This document shows, piece after piece, positions 38,825 through 49,334 of a DNA stretch of 64,000 bases. The DNA comes from Achromobacter sp. Marseille-Q4962 (GTDB taxonomy: Bacteria; Pseudomonadota; Gammaproteobacteria; Burkholderiales; Burkholderiaceae_B), in NCBI RefSeq assembly GCF_943737005.1, contig NZ_CALSFU010000009.1, positions 1-64,000 of the forward strand. The letters are read 5' to 3'. The first letter of the stretch is position 1; the number at the start of each line of letters is the position of its first letter. The position numbers and the translations under genes are program-made. The notes beneath the pieces are model-generated. The model did not search any database. It saw nothing but the letters and a program-made list of their open reading frames with translations, and was not told the origin of the DNA.

Positions 38825-39769
38825 ATGAACCTCCAGCAATTTCGCTTCGTGCGAGAGACCATCCGGCGCGACTTCAACCTTACCGAAGCCGCCCGGATGC
38901 TCTATACCTCCCAGCCCGGGGTGTCCAAGGCCATCATCGAGTTCGAGGACGAGCTCGGCATCAAGATCTTCGAGCGCCACGGCAAGCGCATCAAGGGCCT
39001 GACCAAGCCGGGACTGGCGGTGTCCCAGGTCATCGACCGCATCATGCGCGAGGTCGACAATCTCAAGAAAGTCAGCGACGAATTCGCCCGGCGCGACGAG
39101 GGCGGGCTGGTCATCGCCTGCACGCACACGCAGGCGCGCTACCTGCTGCCGCGCGTGATTCCGGCGTTCCGCCAGCAGTTTCCCAAGGTGCACCTGTCGC
39201 TCGCGGAGGGCAGTCCCGCCCAGCTCGCCGAAATGGTGCTGCACGAGCAGGCGGACCTGGCGCTGGCCACGGAATCCCTGGCGCTCACGCCGGGCCTGGC
39301 CACCCTGCCCGTCTATGCCTGGGAGCACACGGTGGTGGTGCGCCCCGACCATCCGCTGGCCGAGCTGACATCCAGCGCCGCGCGCCAGATTTCCCTGGAA
39401 CAGCTGGCGGAATATCCCATCGTGACCTACGACCGCGCCTTTACCGGCCGCACGACCATCGACGAGGTGTTCGCCAACCAGGGCGTGCATCCCGACATCG
39501 TCCTGGAAGCCATCGACGCCGACGTCATCAAGACGTACGTGGACGTGGGGCTGGGCATCGGCATCATCGCCGGCGTGGCCTACGATCCGCGCCGCGACGC
39601 CAACCTCGTGGGGCTGCCCGTGGGGCATCTGTTCGGCACCCACACCACGCGGGTGGGCGTGAAGGCGGGCGTATTCCTGCGCGACTACGTCTATACCTTC
39701 CTGGAGATGCTGGCCCCCTCGCTGACCCGCGCGGTCGTCACCGAGGCGGTGCAGGGCACGCCCAGATAG
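38825..39769 (+). CDS. cysB: CysB-family LysR regulator
   Basis: Master regulator of sulfur assimilation; in enterobacteria it responds to N-acetylserine and sulfide or thiosulfate. The 314 residues start MNLQQFRFVRETIRRDFNLT and follow CysB throughout (MLYTSQPGVSKAIIEFEDEL, ERHGKRIKGLTKPG). Cbl is a close paralogue, and cannot be excluded by eye. AGGGG at 38813-38817 is the Shine-Dalgarno, seven bases from the ATG. A strong terminator follows. Confidence 0.93.
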   Translation: MNLQQFRFVRETIRRDFNLTEAARMLYTSQPGVSKAIIEFEDELGIKIFERHGKRIKGLTKPGLAVSQVIDRIMREVDNLKKVSDEFARRDEGGLVIACTHTQARYLLPRVIPAFRQQFPKVHLSLAEGSPAQLAEMVLHEQADLALATESLALTPGLATLPVYAWEHTVVVRPDHPLAELTSSAARQISLEQLAEYPIVTYDRAFTGRTTIDEVFANQGVHPDIVLEAIDADVIKTYVDVGLGIGIIAGVAYDPRRDANLVGLPVGHLFGTHTTRVGVKAGVFLRDYVYTFLEMLAPSLTRAVVTEAVQGTPR

Positions 39770-39800
39770 GACAGGCCCCGGCGGCATCGATTTCCCTGGC

Positions 39801-39825
39801 GGGGCGCGCAAGCGCCCCTTTTTTT
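39801..39825 (+). terminator. Rho-independent terminator after cysB
   Basis: A 7-bp perfect stem GGGGCGC (39801-39807) and GCGCCCC (39812-39818) closed by a GCAA tetraloop, then seven T (39819-39825). Confidence 0.92.
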
Positions 39826-39903
39826 CGCTCTGCAGCAAGACGTGGGGCTATGCGGTGGAGCGGGCTCATAAAAACAATTAAATAAGAATGTCTCTCATTT
39901 GAG

Positions 39904-39934
39904 TTGACTAAAAAATGGGAATCATTATCATTAC
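39904..39934 (+). promoter_or_regulatory. Promoter with Fur box for the DUF2325 gene
   Basis: TTGACT at 39904-39909 and TATCAT at 39926-39931 with 16 bases between. AATGGGAATCATTATCATTA (39914-39933) resembles the Fur box, the opposite strand reading AATGATAATGATT, and it covers the spacer and -10. Repression by iron-loaded Fur is the natural reading. Confidence 0.7.
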
Positions 39935-39965
39935 ATCCAGACTCAACGACCCAGTGAGGTTCATC

Positions 39966-40277
39966 ATGACGGCAGGACTGAGTGCAGTGATCGTCGGCGC
40001 GGATCGCCTCGGCAACATTCCCGACCTACTCAAAGGTCACAACATCTCCATCACGCACCACATCAGCGGGCGCGACCCCTCCCACCAGAAAAAGACGCTC
40101 CAACTGCCTTCGGGCACGCAGCTCGTCATTCTCCTCACCGATTTCCTCGGCCACAACGTCATGAAGACCTTCCGCAACGCCGCGCAGCGCGGCGGCATCC
40201 GGGTCGTGGCGTGTCGCCGTTCCGTATGCAGCATGCAGCAGGCCCTGAAACAATGCGGCCTGTGCTCCATGCACTGA
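39966..40277 (+). CDS. DUF2325 protein, Fur-controlled
   Basis: A 103-residue cytosolic protein of the DUF2325 family (AVIVGADRLGNIPDLL, HHISGRDPSHQKK, LVILLTDFLGHN). The C-terminus has four cysteines and a histidine (Cys83, Cys88, Cys97, Cys100, His103) in ACRRSVC and CGLCSMH, a possible metal site. ATG 39966 follows GTGAGG by six bases; an earlier in-frame ATG at 39915 lies within the Fur box and -10, so it cannot be the start. Function is unknown; iron regulation suggests a role in low iron. Confidence 0.8.
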   Translation: MTAGLSAVIVGADRLGNIPDLLKGHNISITHHISGRDPSHQKKTLQLPSGTQLVILLTDFLGHNVMKTFRNAAQRGGIRVVACRRSVCSMQQALKQCGLCSMH

Positions 40278-40358
40278 GCGCGCCGCCGGCACAAAGAAAA
40301 CTGGGGAGGCCGCAAGGCCCGCGGGTCGCGGTTCGCGCGGATCGCGAAGAGAGAATCG

Positions 40359-40394
40359 AAAAGCCGCCAGACTGGAACAGTCTGGCGGCTTTTT
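40359..40394. terminator. Bidirectional terminator between DUF2325 and NlpC/P60 genes
   Basis: A perfect 13-bp stem, AAGCCGCCAGACT at 40361-40373 and its complement at 40379-40391, with a five-base loop. AAAA at 40359-40362 and TTTTT at 40390-40394 give U tracts for both strands, fitting the two convergent genes. Confidence 0.9.
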
Positions 40395-40447
40395 GGTTAT
40401 CGTGGTCCGGAGCGCGGCCGGCGCGCAGGCGTGTGCGGCTCGGCGCG

Positions 40448-41110
40448 TCAGTTGGCGGCGGCGCGGGCGGAGGCCAGCAGGCTGTTGTCCAGGCGGCGCG
40501 CGCCGTTGTAGCGTTTGCTCCAGTAGGCCATGTTCATGTTCTCGACCCGCACCACGCCGCCGGCGCTGGGAGAGTGAACGAAGCGATCGTCGCCCAGGTA
40601 GATGCCCACGTGCGAGTAGCGGCGGCCCATGGTGTTGAAGAAGACCAGGTCGCCGGCCTTGAGCTCGTTCTTGCGGACCGAGATACCCTGCTGGGCGATG
40701 TCGGCGGCGCTGCGCGGCAGTTTCAGGCCCAGCGAGCGCTCGGCGGAATAGGCCACCAGGCCGCTGCAGTCGAAGCCGGTATCGGGGCTGTTGCCGCCGA
40801 AGCGGTAGCGGATGCCCAGGTAGTTGAGCGCTTCGCTTACGAGGGGATTGTCGCTGCCGACGCCCGATTGCACCTGGCGGCGGTCGCGCTTGAATTTCTG
40901 CACCACCAGCATGCCGATGGGGTCATCGGCGGTGGCGATCCATTCGGAATCGTAGGGGTCGGTATCGGACGAATAGGCGGTTGACTTTTGCTGAGTGCTT
41001 GCGCAACCGGCCATGACTCCCAAGCACGCCATCAACGCCAGCAAGCGCGCGCCGCGGCTTGCCTGGCCGAAGATACATGCAGATAGCGCGCGTTTGGAGT
41101 GTCGATGCAT
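40448..41110 (-). CDS. NlpC/P60-family lipoprotein endopeptidase (MepS/Spr-like)
   Basis: A 220-residue lipoprotein that probably cleaves cross-links in peptidoglycan peptides. The signal ends in GVMAGC (lipidated Cys36). The NlpC/P60 domain has catalytic Cys in DTGFDCSGLVAY and His in YSHVGIYLGDD; GDRFVHSPSAGG follows. Start ATG 41110 (MHRHSKRALSACIF) was chosen because the frame further upstream is unrelated, but the signal is long and another start is possible. It converges on the DUF2325 gene. Confidence 0.88.
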   Translation of the reverse strand: MHRHSKRALSACIFGQASRGARLLALMACLGVMAGCASTQQKSTAYSSDTDPYDSEWIATADDPIGMLVVQKFKRDRRQVQSGVGSDNPLVSEALNYLGIRYRFGGNSPDTGFDCSGLVAYSAERSLGLKLPRSAADIAQQGISVRKNELKAGDLVFFNTMGRRYSHVGIYLGDDRFVHSPSAGGVVRVENMNMAYWSKRYNGARRLDNSLLASARAAAN

Positions 41111-41400
41111 TCGCCTGGGATGACTCGCCGGAAATATCGAAAACGCAGGGAAACCCCCCGTTCTTGACCGATCTTCCAACAAGACCAACGGATATGTGTA
41201 CAACTTCGCGGGGATTCTACCAAACTTTAATGACCGGTACGCTATGGTAACCAGCCACTTCGCCCGCGGGGCGTCAGGTCGGGCAGAATGTCTTGATATA
41301 CGGCAAGCCTCATGCAAGGTTCGCCTTCCACAATGGCCGAGAAAAATTACAAAACCACGCAATCAGCCATATGGCGTAGGGAAGATAACAGGAGACAGGC
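41111..41400. other. Divergent region between NlpC/P60 gene and prpE
   Basis: No gene is supported in these 290 bp. The part from about 41200 to 41400 is poorer in G+C than average and must hold both promoters, but I could not fix -35 and -10 pairs with confidence. AGGAGAC at 41391-41397 is the prpE Shine-Dalgarno. Confidence 0.4.
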
Positions 41401-43290
41401 ATGCAAAAAACCCGGGATTTCCATTACCGCTCGGTCCATGACCGCGACGCCTTCTGGCGCGAGGAGGCCAGCCGCATCCACTGGGAGACGCCGTTCGAGT
41501 CGGTGCTCGACTTCTCGCGCCCGCCGTTCGCCAAGTGGTTCGTGGGCGGGCGCACCAATCTCTGCTACAATGCCGTCGACCGATGGCTGCCCACCCAGGC
41601 CGACCAGCCCGCCCTGATCTGGGTCTCCACCGAGGTGGAGCGCGAGCGCAGCTACACGCGCCAGGAGGTCTACGAGGAAGTGAACGCGGCGGCCGCGATG
41701 CTCAAGGAGCTGGGCGTGGCGCGCGGCGACCGTGTGCTGCTCTACATGCCCATGGTGCCCGAGGCCGTTTTCACCATGCTGGCGTGTGCGCGCATCGGCG
41801 CGGTGCATTCGGTGGTGTTCGGCGGCTTTGCCTCGGTGAACCTGGCGCAGCGCATCGACGATGCCGCGCCCAAGGTGGTGGTGTGTACGGACGGCGGCTC
41901 GCGCGCGGGCAAGGCGGTTCCGTACAAGCCGCTGTTGGACCGGGCGCTGCAACTGTGCAAGGCGCCGCCCGCCTCGGTGGTGGTATTCGACCGCGGGCTG
42001 GCGCCCTTCGAGCCGGTGGCCGGGCGCGACCTGGACTACGCCACGCTGCGCGCGCGCCACCAGGGCGCCCGCGTGCCGGTGCAGTGGCTGGAATCCTCCG
42101 AGCCCAGCTACATCCTCTACACGTCCGGCACCACCGGCAAACCCAAGGGCGTGCAGCGCGACACGGGCGGCTACGCGGTGGCGCTGGCCTCGTCCATGGA
42201 ATACATTTTCGACGGCAAGCCGGGCGACACCTTTTTCTGCACCAGCGACATCGGCTGGGTGGTGGGGCATTCCTACATCGTGTATGGGCCGCTCATCGGC
42301 GGGCAGGCCACCGTGCTCTACGAGGGCACGCCGGTGCGGCCCGACGGCGCCATCCTGTGGCGGCTGGTCGAGGAGCACGGCGTCAATACGCTGTTCTCGG
42401 CGCCCACGGCGGTGCGCGTGCTCAAGCGGCAGGACCCGGCGCTGTTGAAGAAGCACGACCTGTCCACGCTGCGCGCCGTCTACCTGGCCGGCGAGCCGCT
42501 GGACGAGCCCACGGCCCAGTGGATTTCGCAGGGGCTGGGCAAGCCCATCATCGACAACTACTGGCAGACGGAGTCCGGCTGGCCGATACTCTCGGCCCAG
42601 CCCGGCGTGGAGAAAGCGCCCACGCGCTTCGGCAGCCCCTCGTTTCCGGTGTATGGCTTCGACGTGCGCATCGTCAGCGAAACCACCGGCCAGGACCTGG
42701 GTCCGGACACCAAGGGCGTGGTGGCGATCGAGCCGCCGCTGCCGCCGGGCGCCATGTCCACCATCTGGGGCGACGACGAGCGCTTCGTGCAGACCTATTT
42801 CACGTCCATCCCCGGACGCCAGGTGTATTCCACCTTCGACTGGGGGCTGGTGGACCAGGACGGGTATTGGTTCATCCTGGGGCGCACCGACGACGTCATC
42901 AACGTGGCAGGGCATCGCCTGGGCACCCGCGAGATCGAGGAGTCCGTCAACAGCCACGGCGGCGTGGCCGAATGCGCCGTGGTGGGCGTGGCCGATCCGC
43001 TCAAGGGGCAGGTCGCCATGGCGTTCGCGGTGCTGAAAAATCCCGCGGGGGCGGACACCGAGGAGGGCGCGAGCACCCTCGAAGGCGATATCATGCGGCT
43101 GGTGGAAGAACAGCTCGGCGCCGTGGCGCGCCCCGCGCGGATCCGCTTCGTGGGCGCCTTGCCCAAGACGCGCTCCGGCAAGGTGCTGCGACGGGCCATC
43201 GTCGCGGTCTGCGAAGGGCGCGATCCGGGCGACCTGACCACCATCGAAGACCCAACCGCCCTGGAACAAATCAAGGAATCGCTGCAATGA
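41401..43290 (+). CDS. prpE: Propionyl-CoA synthetase
   Basis: Activates propionate (and weakly acetate) with ATP and CoA. The 629 residues show the AMP-binding signature YTSGTTGKPKGVQRD, the core ENTRY around YWQTESGWPI and the C-terminal catalytic lysine in PKTRSGKVLRR. WEYIF-like and SDIGWVVGHSYIVYGPL are typical of PrpE rather than Acs. Its stop overlaps the next gene by four bases (ATGA). Confidence 0.92.
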   Translation: MQKTRDFHYRSVHDRDAFWREEASRIHWETPFESVLDFSRPPFAKWFVGGRTNLCYNAVDRWLPTQADQPALIWVSTEVERERSYTRQEVYEEVNAAAAMLKELGVARGDRVLLYMPMVPEAVFTMLACARIGAVHSVVFGGFASVNLAQRIDDAAPKVVVCTDGGSRAGKAVPYKPLLDRALQLCKAPPASVVVFDRGLAPFEPVAGRDLDYATLRARHQGARVPVQWLESSEPSYILYTSGTTGKPKGVQRDTGGYAVALASSMEYIFDGKPGDTFFCTSDIGWVVGHSYIVYGPLIGGQATVLYEGTPVRPDGAILWRLVEEHGVNTLFSAPTAVRVLKRQDPALLKKHDLSTLRAVYLAGEPLDEPTAQWISQGLGKPIIDNYWQTESGWPILSAQPGVEKAPTRFGSPSFPVYGFDVRIVSETTGQDLGPDTKGVVAIEPPLPPGAMSTIWGDDERFVQTYFTSIPGRQVYSTFDWGLVDQDGYWFILGRTDDVINVAGHRLGTREIEESVNSHGGVAECAVVGVADPLKGQVAMAFAVLKNPAGADTEEGASTLEGDIMRLVEEQLGAVARPARIRFVGALPKTRSGKVLRRAIVAVCEGRDPGDLTTIEDPTALEQIKESLQ

Positions 43291-43694
43291 AGACCAAACC
43301 GGTGCTGAGCGCCGACGATGTGAAGAAGATCCTGGCCGCGGCCGAGGCCCACGCCACCAAGAACAAGTGGGCCGTCGCGATCGCCGTCGTGGACGACGGC
43401 GGCCATCTGCTGGGCATGCTGCGCCTGGACGAGGCCGCGCCCGTTTCCTCGCACATCGCTCCCGCCAAGGCCCGCACCGCGGCCCTCGGGCGCCGCGAAT
43501 CGCGCGCGTACGAGGAAATAATCAACAACGGCCGCTATTCCTTCCTGTCGGCGCCGACCCTGGAAGGCATGCTGGAAGGCGGCGTGCCGGTGGTGGCCGA
43601 CGGGCAGGTCGTGGGCGCGGTGGGCGTTTCGGGCGTGAAGTCGTCCGAAGACGCCGAAATCGCGCGGGCCGGTATCGCAGCGCTGGGCCTGTGA
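43287..43694 (+). CDS. HbpS/GlcG-like (DUF336) protein
   Basis: A 135-residue protein of the GlcG/HbpS (DUF336) family: LSADDVKKILAAAEAHA, AVVDDGGHLLGMLRLD and GAVGVSG signatures. HbpS binds haem in Streptomyces, while GlcG has no proven function; there is no signal peptide, so it is cytosolic here. It overlaps prpE by four bases and the MFS gene by four bases, hence it is strictly co-translated. A role in propionate or small-acid metabolism is inferred from that. Confidence 0.82.
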   Translation: MKTKPVLSADDVKKILAAAEAHATKNKWAVAIAVVDDGGHLLGMLRLDEAAPVSSHIAPAKARTAALGRRESRAYEEIINNGRYSFLSAPTLEGMLEGGVPVVADGQVVGAVGVSGVKSSEDAEIARAGIAALGL

Positions 43695-45058
43695 GCGCAG
43701 CGCCGCGCAACGGCGCGCCGGAGGACACGCCCGCGGGCGGGCCTTCCGGCGCGCCGGACGCCCCGGGGCGCGGGGAAGACGACAGCCCGCTCAACCCCGG
43801 CGTCGCCAAGCGCGAAGTCTGGGCCTGGGCCATGTACGACTTCGCCAATTCGGGCTATACCACCGTCATTCTCACGGCGGTGTTCAGCACCTACTTCGTC
43901 GGCGTGGTGGGGGGCAGCGCGCCCTGGGCCACGCTGGCCTGGACGGCGGCCCTGTCGCTGTCCTACCTGGCCATCATGCTGACCATGCCCGCGCTGGGCG
44001 CGCGCGCCGACGCCCGCGCCGGCAAGCGGCGGCTGCTCTTCACCAGTACCGCGGGCTGCGTGGCCGCCACCCTGGTCCTGACCCAGGCCGGGCCGGGCGA
44101 CGTCTGGCTGGCGCTGGCGGCGGTGGCCGTTTCCAACTACTGCTATTGCGTGGGCGAATCCGTGGTGGCGGCCTTCCTGCCGGAACTGGCCCGGCCGCAG
44201 GCCCTGGGCCGGGTGTCGGGCTGGGGCTGGAGCTTCGGCTACTGCGGCGGCATGCTCACGCTGGGCCTGTCGCTGGTAGTGGCCACGCGCGCCGAAAGCC
44301 GCGGCCTGGCGGCCCAGCAGTTCGTGCCCTGGATCGTCGTCGTGACCTGCGCGGTGTTCGCGGCGGCGGCGCTGCCCTCGTTCCTGCTGCTGCGCGAGCG
44401 GGCCGTTCCGCGTCCCCAGCCCCAGGCCATGGACCTGCTGCGGCGGCTGGCCTACGCCTGGCGCGAAACGGGTACGCATTTCCCGGAGTTCCGCCGCCTG
44501 CTGATGTGCATCGCCTGCTACCAGGCCGGCATTTCCGTGGTCATCACGCTGGCAGCGGTGTACGCGTCCGAGGTCATGGGGTTCACCACGCCCCGCATCA
44601 TGCTGCTGGTGTTCACGGTGAACATCGCGGCCGCGGCGGGCGCATTCTGCTTCGGCTACGTGCAGGACCGCATCGGCCACCGGCGCGCGCTGGCCATCAC
44701 GCTGTCGGGCTGGATCGCCATGGTGCTGGTGGCCTACGCGGCGACCACCGCCCCGGTTTTCTGGATCGCCGCCACGCTGGCCGGCCTGTGCATGGGCACG
44801 ACGCAGAGCGCGGGGCGGGCCATGGCGGGGGCGCTGGCCCCGCCGCGCCGGCTGGCGGAATTCTTTTCGCTGTGGACCTTCGCCGTGCAACTGGCGGCGG
44901 TGGTCGGCCCCATTACCTACGGCCTGGTGACCTGGGCCACCGAGGGCAACCACCGGCTCGCCATTCTGGTGACGGGCCTGTTTTTCGTGGGCGGCCTGGC
45001 GCTGCTGGCGCGCGTGGACATGAAGGCCGGCCTGGCGCGCCGCGATACGCACGCCTGA
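43691..45058 (+). CDS. MFS transporter, UMF1 family
   Basis: A 455-residue membrane protein of the UMF1/Atg22-like MFS group, with about 12 hydrophobic segments. It starts from GTG 43691 (GTGA overlap with the DUF336 stop), opens with a Pro/Gly-rich cytosolic stretch and then KREVWAWAMYDFANSGYTTVI, the UMF1 signature. The substrate is unknown; the neighbours suggest short organic acids. Homologues are often annotated as permeases of the vacuole effluxer type. Confidence 0.87.
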   Translation: MSAAPRNGAPEDTPAGGPSGAPDAPGRGEDDSPLNPGVAKREVWAWAMYDFANSGYTTVILTAVFSTYFVGVVGGSAPWATLAWTAALSLSYLAIMLTMPALGARADARAGKRRLLFTSTAGCVAATLVLTQAGPGDVWLALAAVAVSNYCYCVGESVVAAFLPELARPQALGRVSGWGWSFGYCGGMLTLGLSLVVATRAESRGLAAQQFVPWIVVVTCAVFAAAALPSFLLLRERAVPRPQPQAMDLLRRLAYAWRETGTHFPEFRRLLMCIACYQAGISVVITLAAVYASEVMGFTTPRIMLLVFTVNIAAAAGAFCFGYVQDRIGHRRALAITLSGWIAMVLVAYAATTAPVFWIAATLAGLCMGTTQSAGRAMAGALAPPRRLAEFFSLWTFAVQLAAVVGPITYGLVTWATEGNHRLAILVTGLFFVGGLALLARVDMKAGLARRDTHA

Positions 45059-45269
45059 TCCGGCCCGCCTGCCGGGCCGGCGGCTGCTATCCTTATGGCA
45101 TGCCAGCGCGGCGGCCCGCCAGCCGCCGCGCGACACGTTTCGCGCTTGCGCCGTTCTGCTTGTGTCTGCCGCTCGCATTTTTGCGTAAGGTGCCCGTAAG
45201 AGCGTGGCGATACGGTTGCCATTGGAAAAATAGCTGCATACACAAAATCAACCGATTGGAGACAACATC

Positions 45270-47249
<1,980 letters not shown>

Positions 47250-47327
47250 GCTCCCGCGCCGTGTCCGCGACACGGACGCGGCCGCCCGCGCCGGCCCGCG
47301 GGCCGGCGGCGGGAGCATAATGTGAGG

Positions 47328-47365
47328 CGCCCGACCGGCTTTCCCGTTCGGGCGTCTTTGTTTTC
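47328..47365 (+). terminator. Probable terminator after acs
   Basis: CGCCCGA (47328-47334) pairs with TCGGGCG (47348-47354) over a 13-base loop, followed by the T-rich TCTTTGTTTTC. A larger GC palindrome sits just upstream (about 47290-47312). Confidence 0.65.
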
Positions 47366-47388
47366 TTGCGGCACAACGGAGTTTCGCC

Positions 47389-48276
47389 TTGAATCCCAGC
47401 AGTTTCGATCGCACCGGCCTGGTCCTGATGTTTGCCACCATCGTGGTGTGGGCGGGAAGCTGGATTGCAATGAAGCTCGTGGTGCCGTACATCGGTCCGT
47501 TCGATTTCGTGGCCCTGCGCTACGTGGTGGGCAGCCTCGTGCTGTTCGCCCTGGCGATCGCGCTGCGCCGGCCGCTGGCCATGCCGCCCTTCGGGCTGAC
47601 GCTGCTCATCGGCCTGACGCAGACGGCCGGTTTCCAGGGTTTCGTCCAGAGCGCCCTGGTGTCGGGCGGCGTCGGCAAGGTTTCGCTGATGGCCTACACC
47701 ATGCCTTTCTGGGTGGTGCTGCTGGCCTGGGGGCTGCTGGGCGAGAAGCCCGGCACGCGCCATGCCGCGGGCATCGCGCTGGCGGCGGCGGGCCTGATCT
47801 GCTTCATCGAGCCCTGGGGCGGCATGGGCGACGTCAAGCCCGTGCTGCTGGGCCTGGGCAGCGGCTTCTGCTGGGGCGTGGGCACGGTGCTCTCCAAGCG
47901 TATGTTCGACCGCCACGCGCCCGACATCATGACGTTCACGGCCTGGCAGATGCTGTTCGGCGGGCTGGTCATGGTGCCGGTGGCCTACCTGGTGCCGCAG
48001 GAGCCCGCGCATTGGGGCTGGCCGCTGGCGGCGGGCATGACCTACATCATTCTCATCGCCACCGCGGCGGGCTGGCTGCTCTGGCTCGAAGTGGTGCGGC
48101 GCGTGCCGGCCTCGATCGCCGGCCTGTCCAGCCTGGGCGTGCCGGTTACCGCCATGCTGCTGGCCTGGGCCATTCTTTCCGAAAGGCCCACCCTGGTCGA
48201 GCTGGCCGGCATGGGCCTCATCCTGGCGGGCATCTGGGTCGTCAGCCGCGCGGGGCCGGCCCGACGCGCCGCCTGA
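47389..48276 (+). CDS. EamA-family (DMT) transporter
   Basis: A 295-residue drug/metabolite transporter with about ten hydrophobic helices in two EamA repeats (about 10-140 and 150-290). The start TTG 47389 (NPSSFDRTGLVLMFATIVVWAGSWIAM) has ACGGAG upstream; ATG 47428 is the alternative. The substrate cannot be told from sequence; members export amino acids and other metabolites. It stands directly before the threonine aldolase gene, 37 bases apart. Confidence 0.85.
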   Translation: MNPSSFDRTGLVLMFATIVVWAGSWIAMKLVVPYIGPFDFVALRYVVGSLVLFALAIALRRPLAMPPFGLTLLIGLTQTAGFQGFVQSALVSGGVGKVSLMAYTMPFWVVLLAWGLLGEKPGTRHAAGIALAAAGLICFIEPWGGMGDVKPVLLGLGSGFCWGVGTVLSKRMFDRHAPDIMTFTAWQMLFGGLVMVPVAYLVPQEPAHWGWPLAAGMTYIILIATAAGWLLWLEVVRRVPASIAGLSSLGVPVTAMLLAWAILSERPTLVELAGMGLILAGIWVVSRAGPARRAA

Positions 48277-48313
48277 ACCTGATTTTTCCTCCCCGGTCTT
48301 ACAAGGAAATTCC

Positions 48314-49327
48314 ATGATCGACCTGCGCAGCGACACCGTAACGCGCCCCACCGCGGCCATGCGCGAGGCCATGGCCACGGCGCCCGTGGGCGACGACGTG
48401 ATGGGCGACGACCCCAGCGTCGCCGAGCTGCAGCGCGCGGTGGCCGAACGCGCCGGCAAGCAGGCCGGCCTGTTCTTTCCGTCCGGCACGCAGAGCAACC
48501 TTGCCGCCCTGATGGCGCATTGCGCGCGGGGCGACGAATACCTCGTCGGCCAGCTCGCCCACACCTACAAATACGAGGGCGGCGGCGCGGCGGTGCTGGG
48601 CAGCATCCAGCCGCAGCCCATCGAGCACGCGGCCGACGGCACGCTGCCGCTGGACAGGCTGGCCGCCGCGCTCAAGCCCCGCAACGATCCCCATTACGCG
48701 CGCACGAAGCTGCTGGCCCTGGAAAACACGTTCCACGGCAAAGTCATCCCGCAGGACTACGTGAGGGCGGCCACGGGCTGGGCGCGCGCGGAAGGCCTGT
48801 CCACCCATCTGGACGGCGCGCGCGTATTCAATGCCGCCGTGGCCAGCGGCCTGCCGCTGGCCGAGCTGTGCGAGCCTTTCGACACGGTTTCCATCTGCTT
48901 TTCCAAGGGGCTGGGCGCGCCCGTGGGCTCGGTGCTGGTGGGCAGCGAAGAACTCATCGGGCGCGCGCATCGCTGGCGCAAGATGCTGGGCGGCGGCATG
49001 CGCCAGTCGGGCGTGCTGGCCGCGGCCTGCCTGCATGCGCTCGCGCACCATGTGGACCGCCTGGCGCAGGATCACGAAAACGCGCGCGCGCTGGCCGAGG
49101 GGCTGCGCGGCATCGAGGGCGTGCGGGTGCATGCGCAGGACACGAACATGGTGTTTGCCGAATTCGACCGCGCGCGCAGCGCGGGCCTGGAAGACGCGCT
49201 GCGGCGGCAGGGCATACTGGTGCGCGCCGTCTACGGCGGGCCGACGCGGCTGGTGACCCACCTGGACGTCTCCGCCGAGGACGTCCGGCGCGTGGCGCAG
49301 GCAGTGGCCGGCCACCTGGCGCAGTAG
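48314..49327 (+). CDS. ltaE: Low-specificity L-threonine aldolase
   Basis: PLP enzyme that splits L-threonine or allo-threonine to glycine and acetaldehyde. It has 337 residues with MIDLRSDTVTRPT at the N-terminus, HLDGARVFNA (PLP-aspartate) and Lys198 as Schiff base in CFSKGLGAPVGS. Length and motifs are typical of fold-type I beta-eliminating aldolases. It may be co-transcribed with the EamA transporter, which could export a product. It converges on the aminotransferase gene, with eight bases between. Confidence 0.93.
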   Translation: MIDLRSDTVTRPTAAMREAMATAPVGDDVMGDDPSVAELQRAVAERAGKQAGLFFPSGTQSNLAALMAHCARGDEYLVGQLAHTYKYEGGGAAVLGSIQPQPIEHAADGTLPLDRLAAALKPRNDPHYARTKLLALENTFHGKVIPQDYVRAATGWARAEGLSTHLDGARVFNAAVASGLPLAELCEPFDTVSICFSKGLGAPVGSVLVGSEELIGRAHRWRKMLGGGMRQSGVLAAACLHALAHHVDRLAQDHENARALAEGLRGIEGVRVHAQDTNMVFAEFDRARSAGLEDALRRQGILVRAVYGGPTRLVTHLDVSAEDVRRVAQAVAGHLAQ

Positions 49328-49334
49328 CCGCGCC

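Noticed and set aside
39915-39965. Earlier ATG 39915 for the DUF2325 gene
   Set aside because: It lies inside the Fur box and the -10 region, so it would be upstream of the transcript start; no Shine-Dalgarno precedes it.
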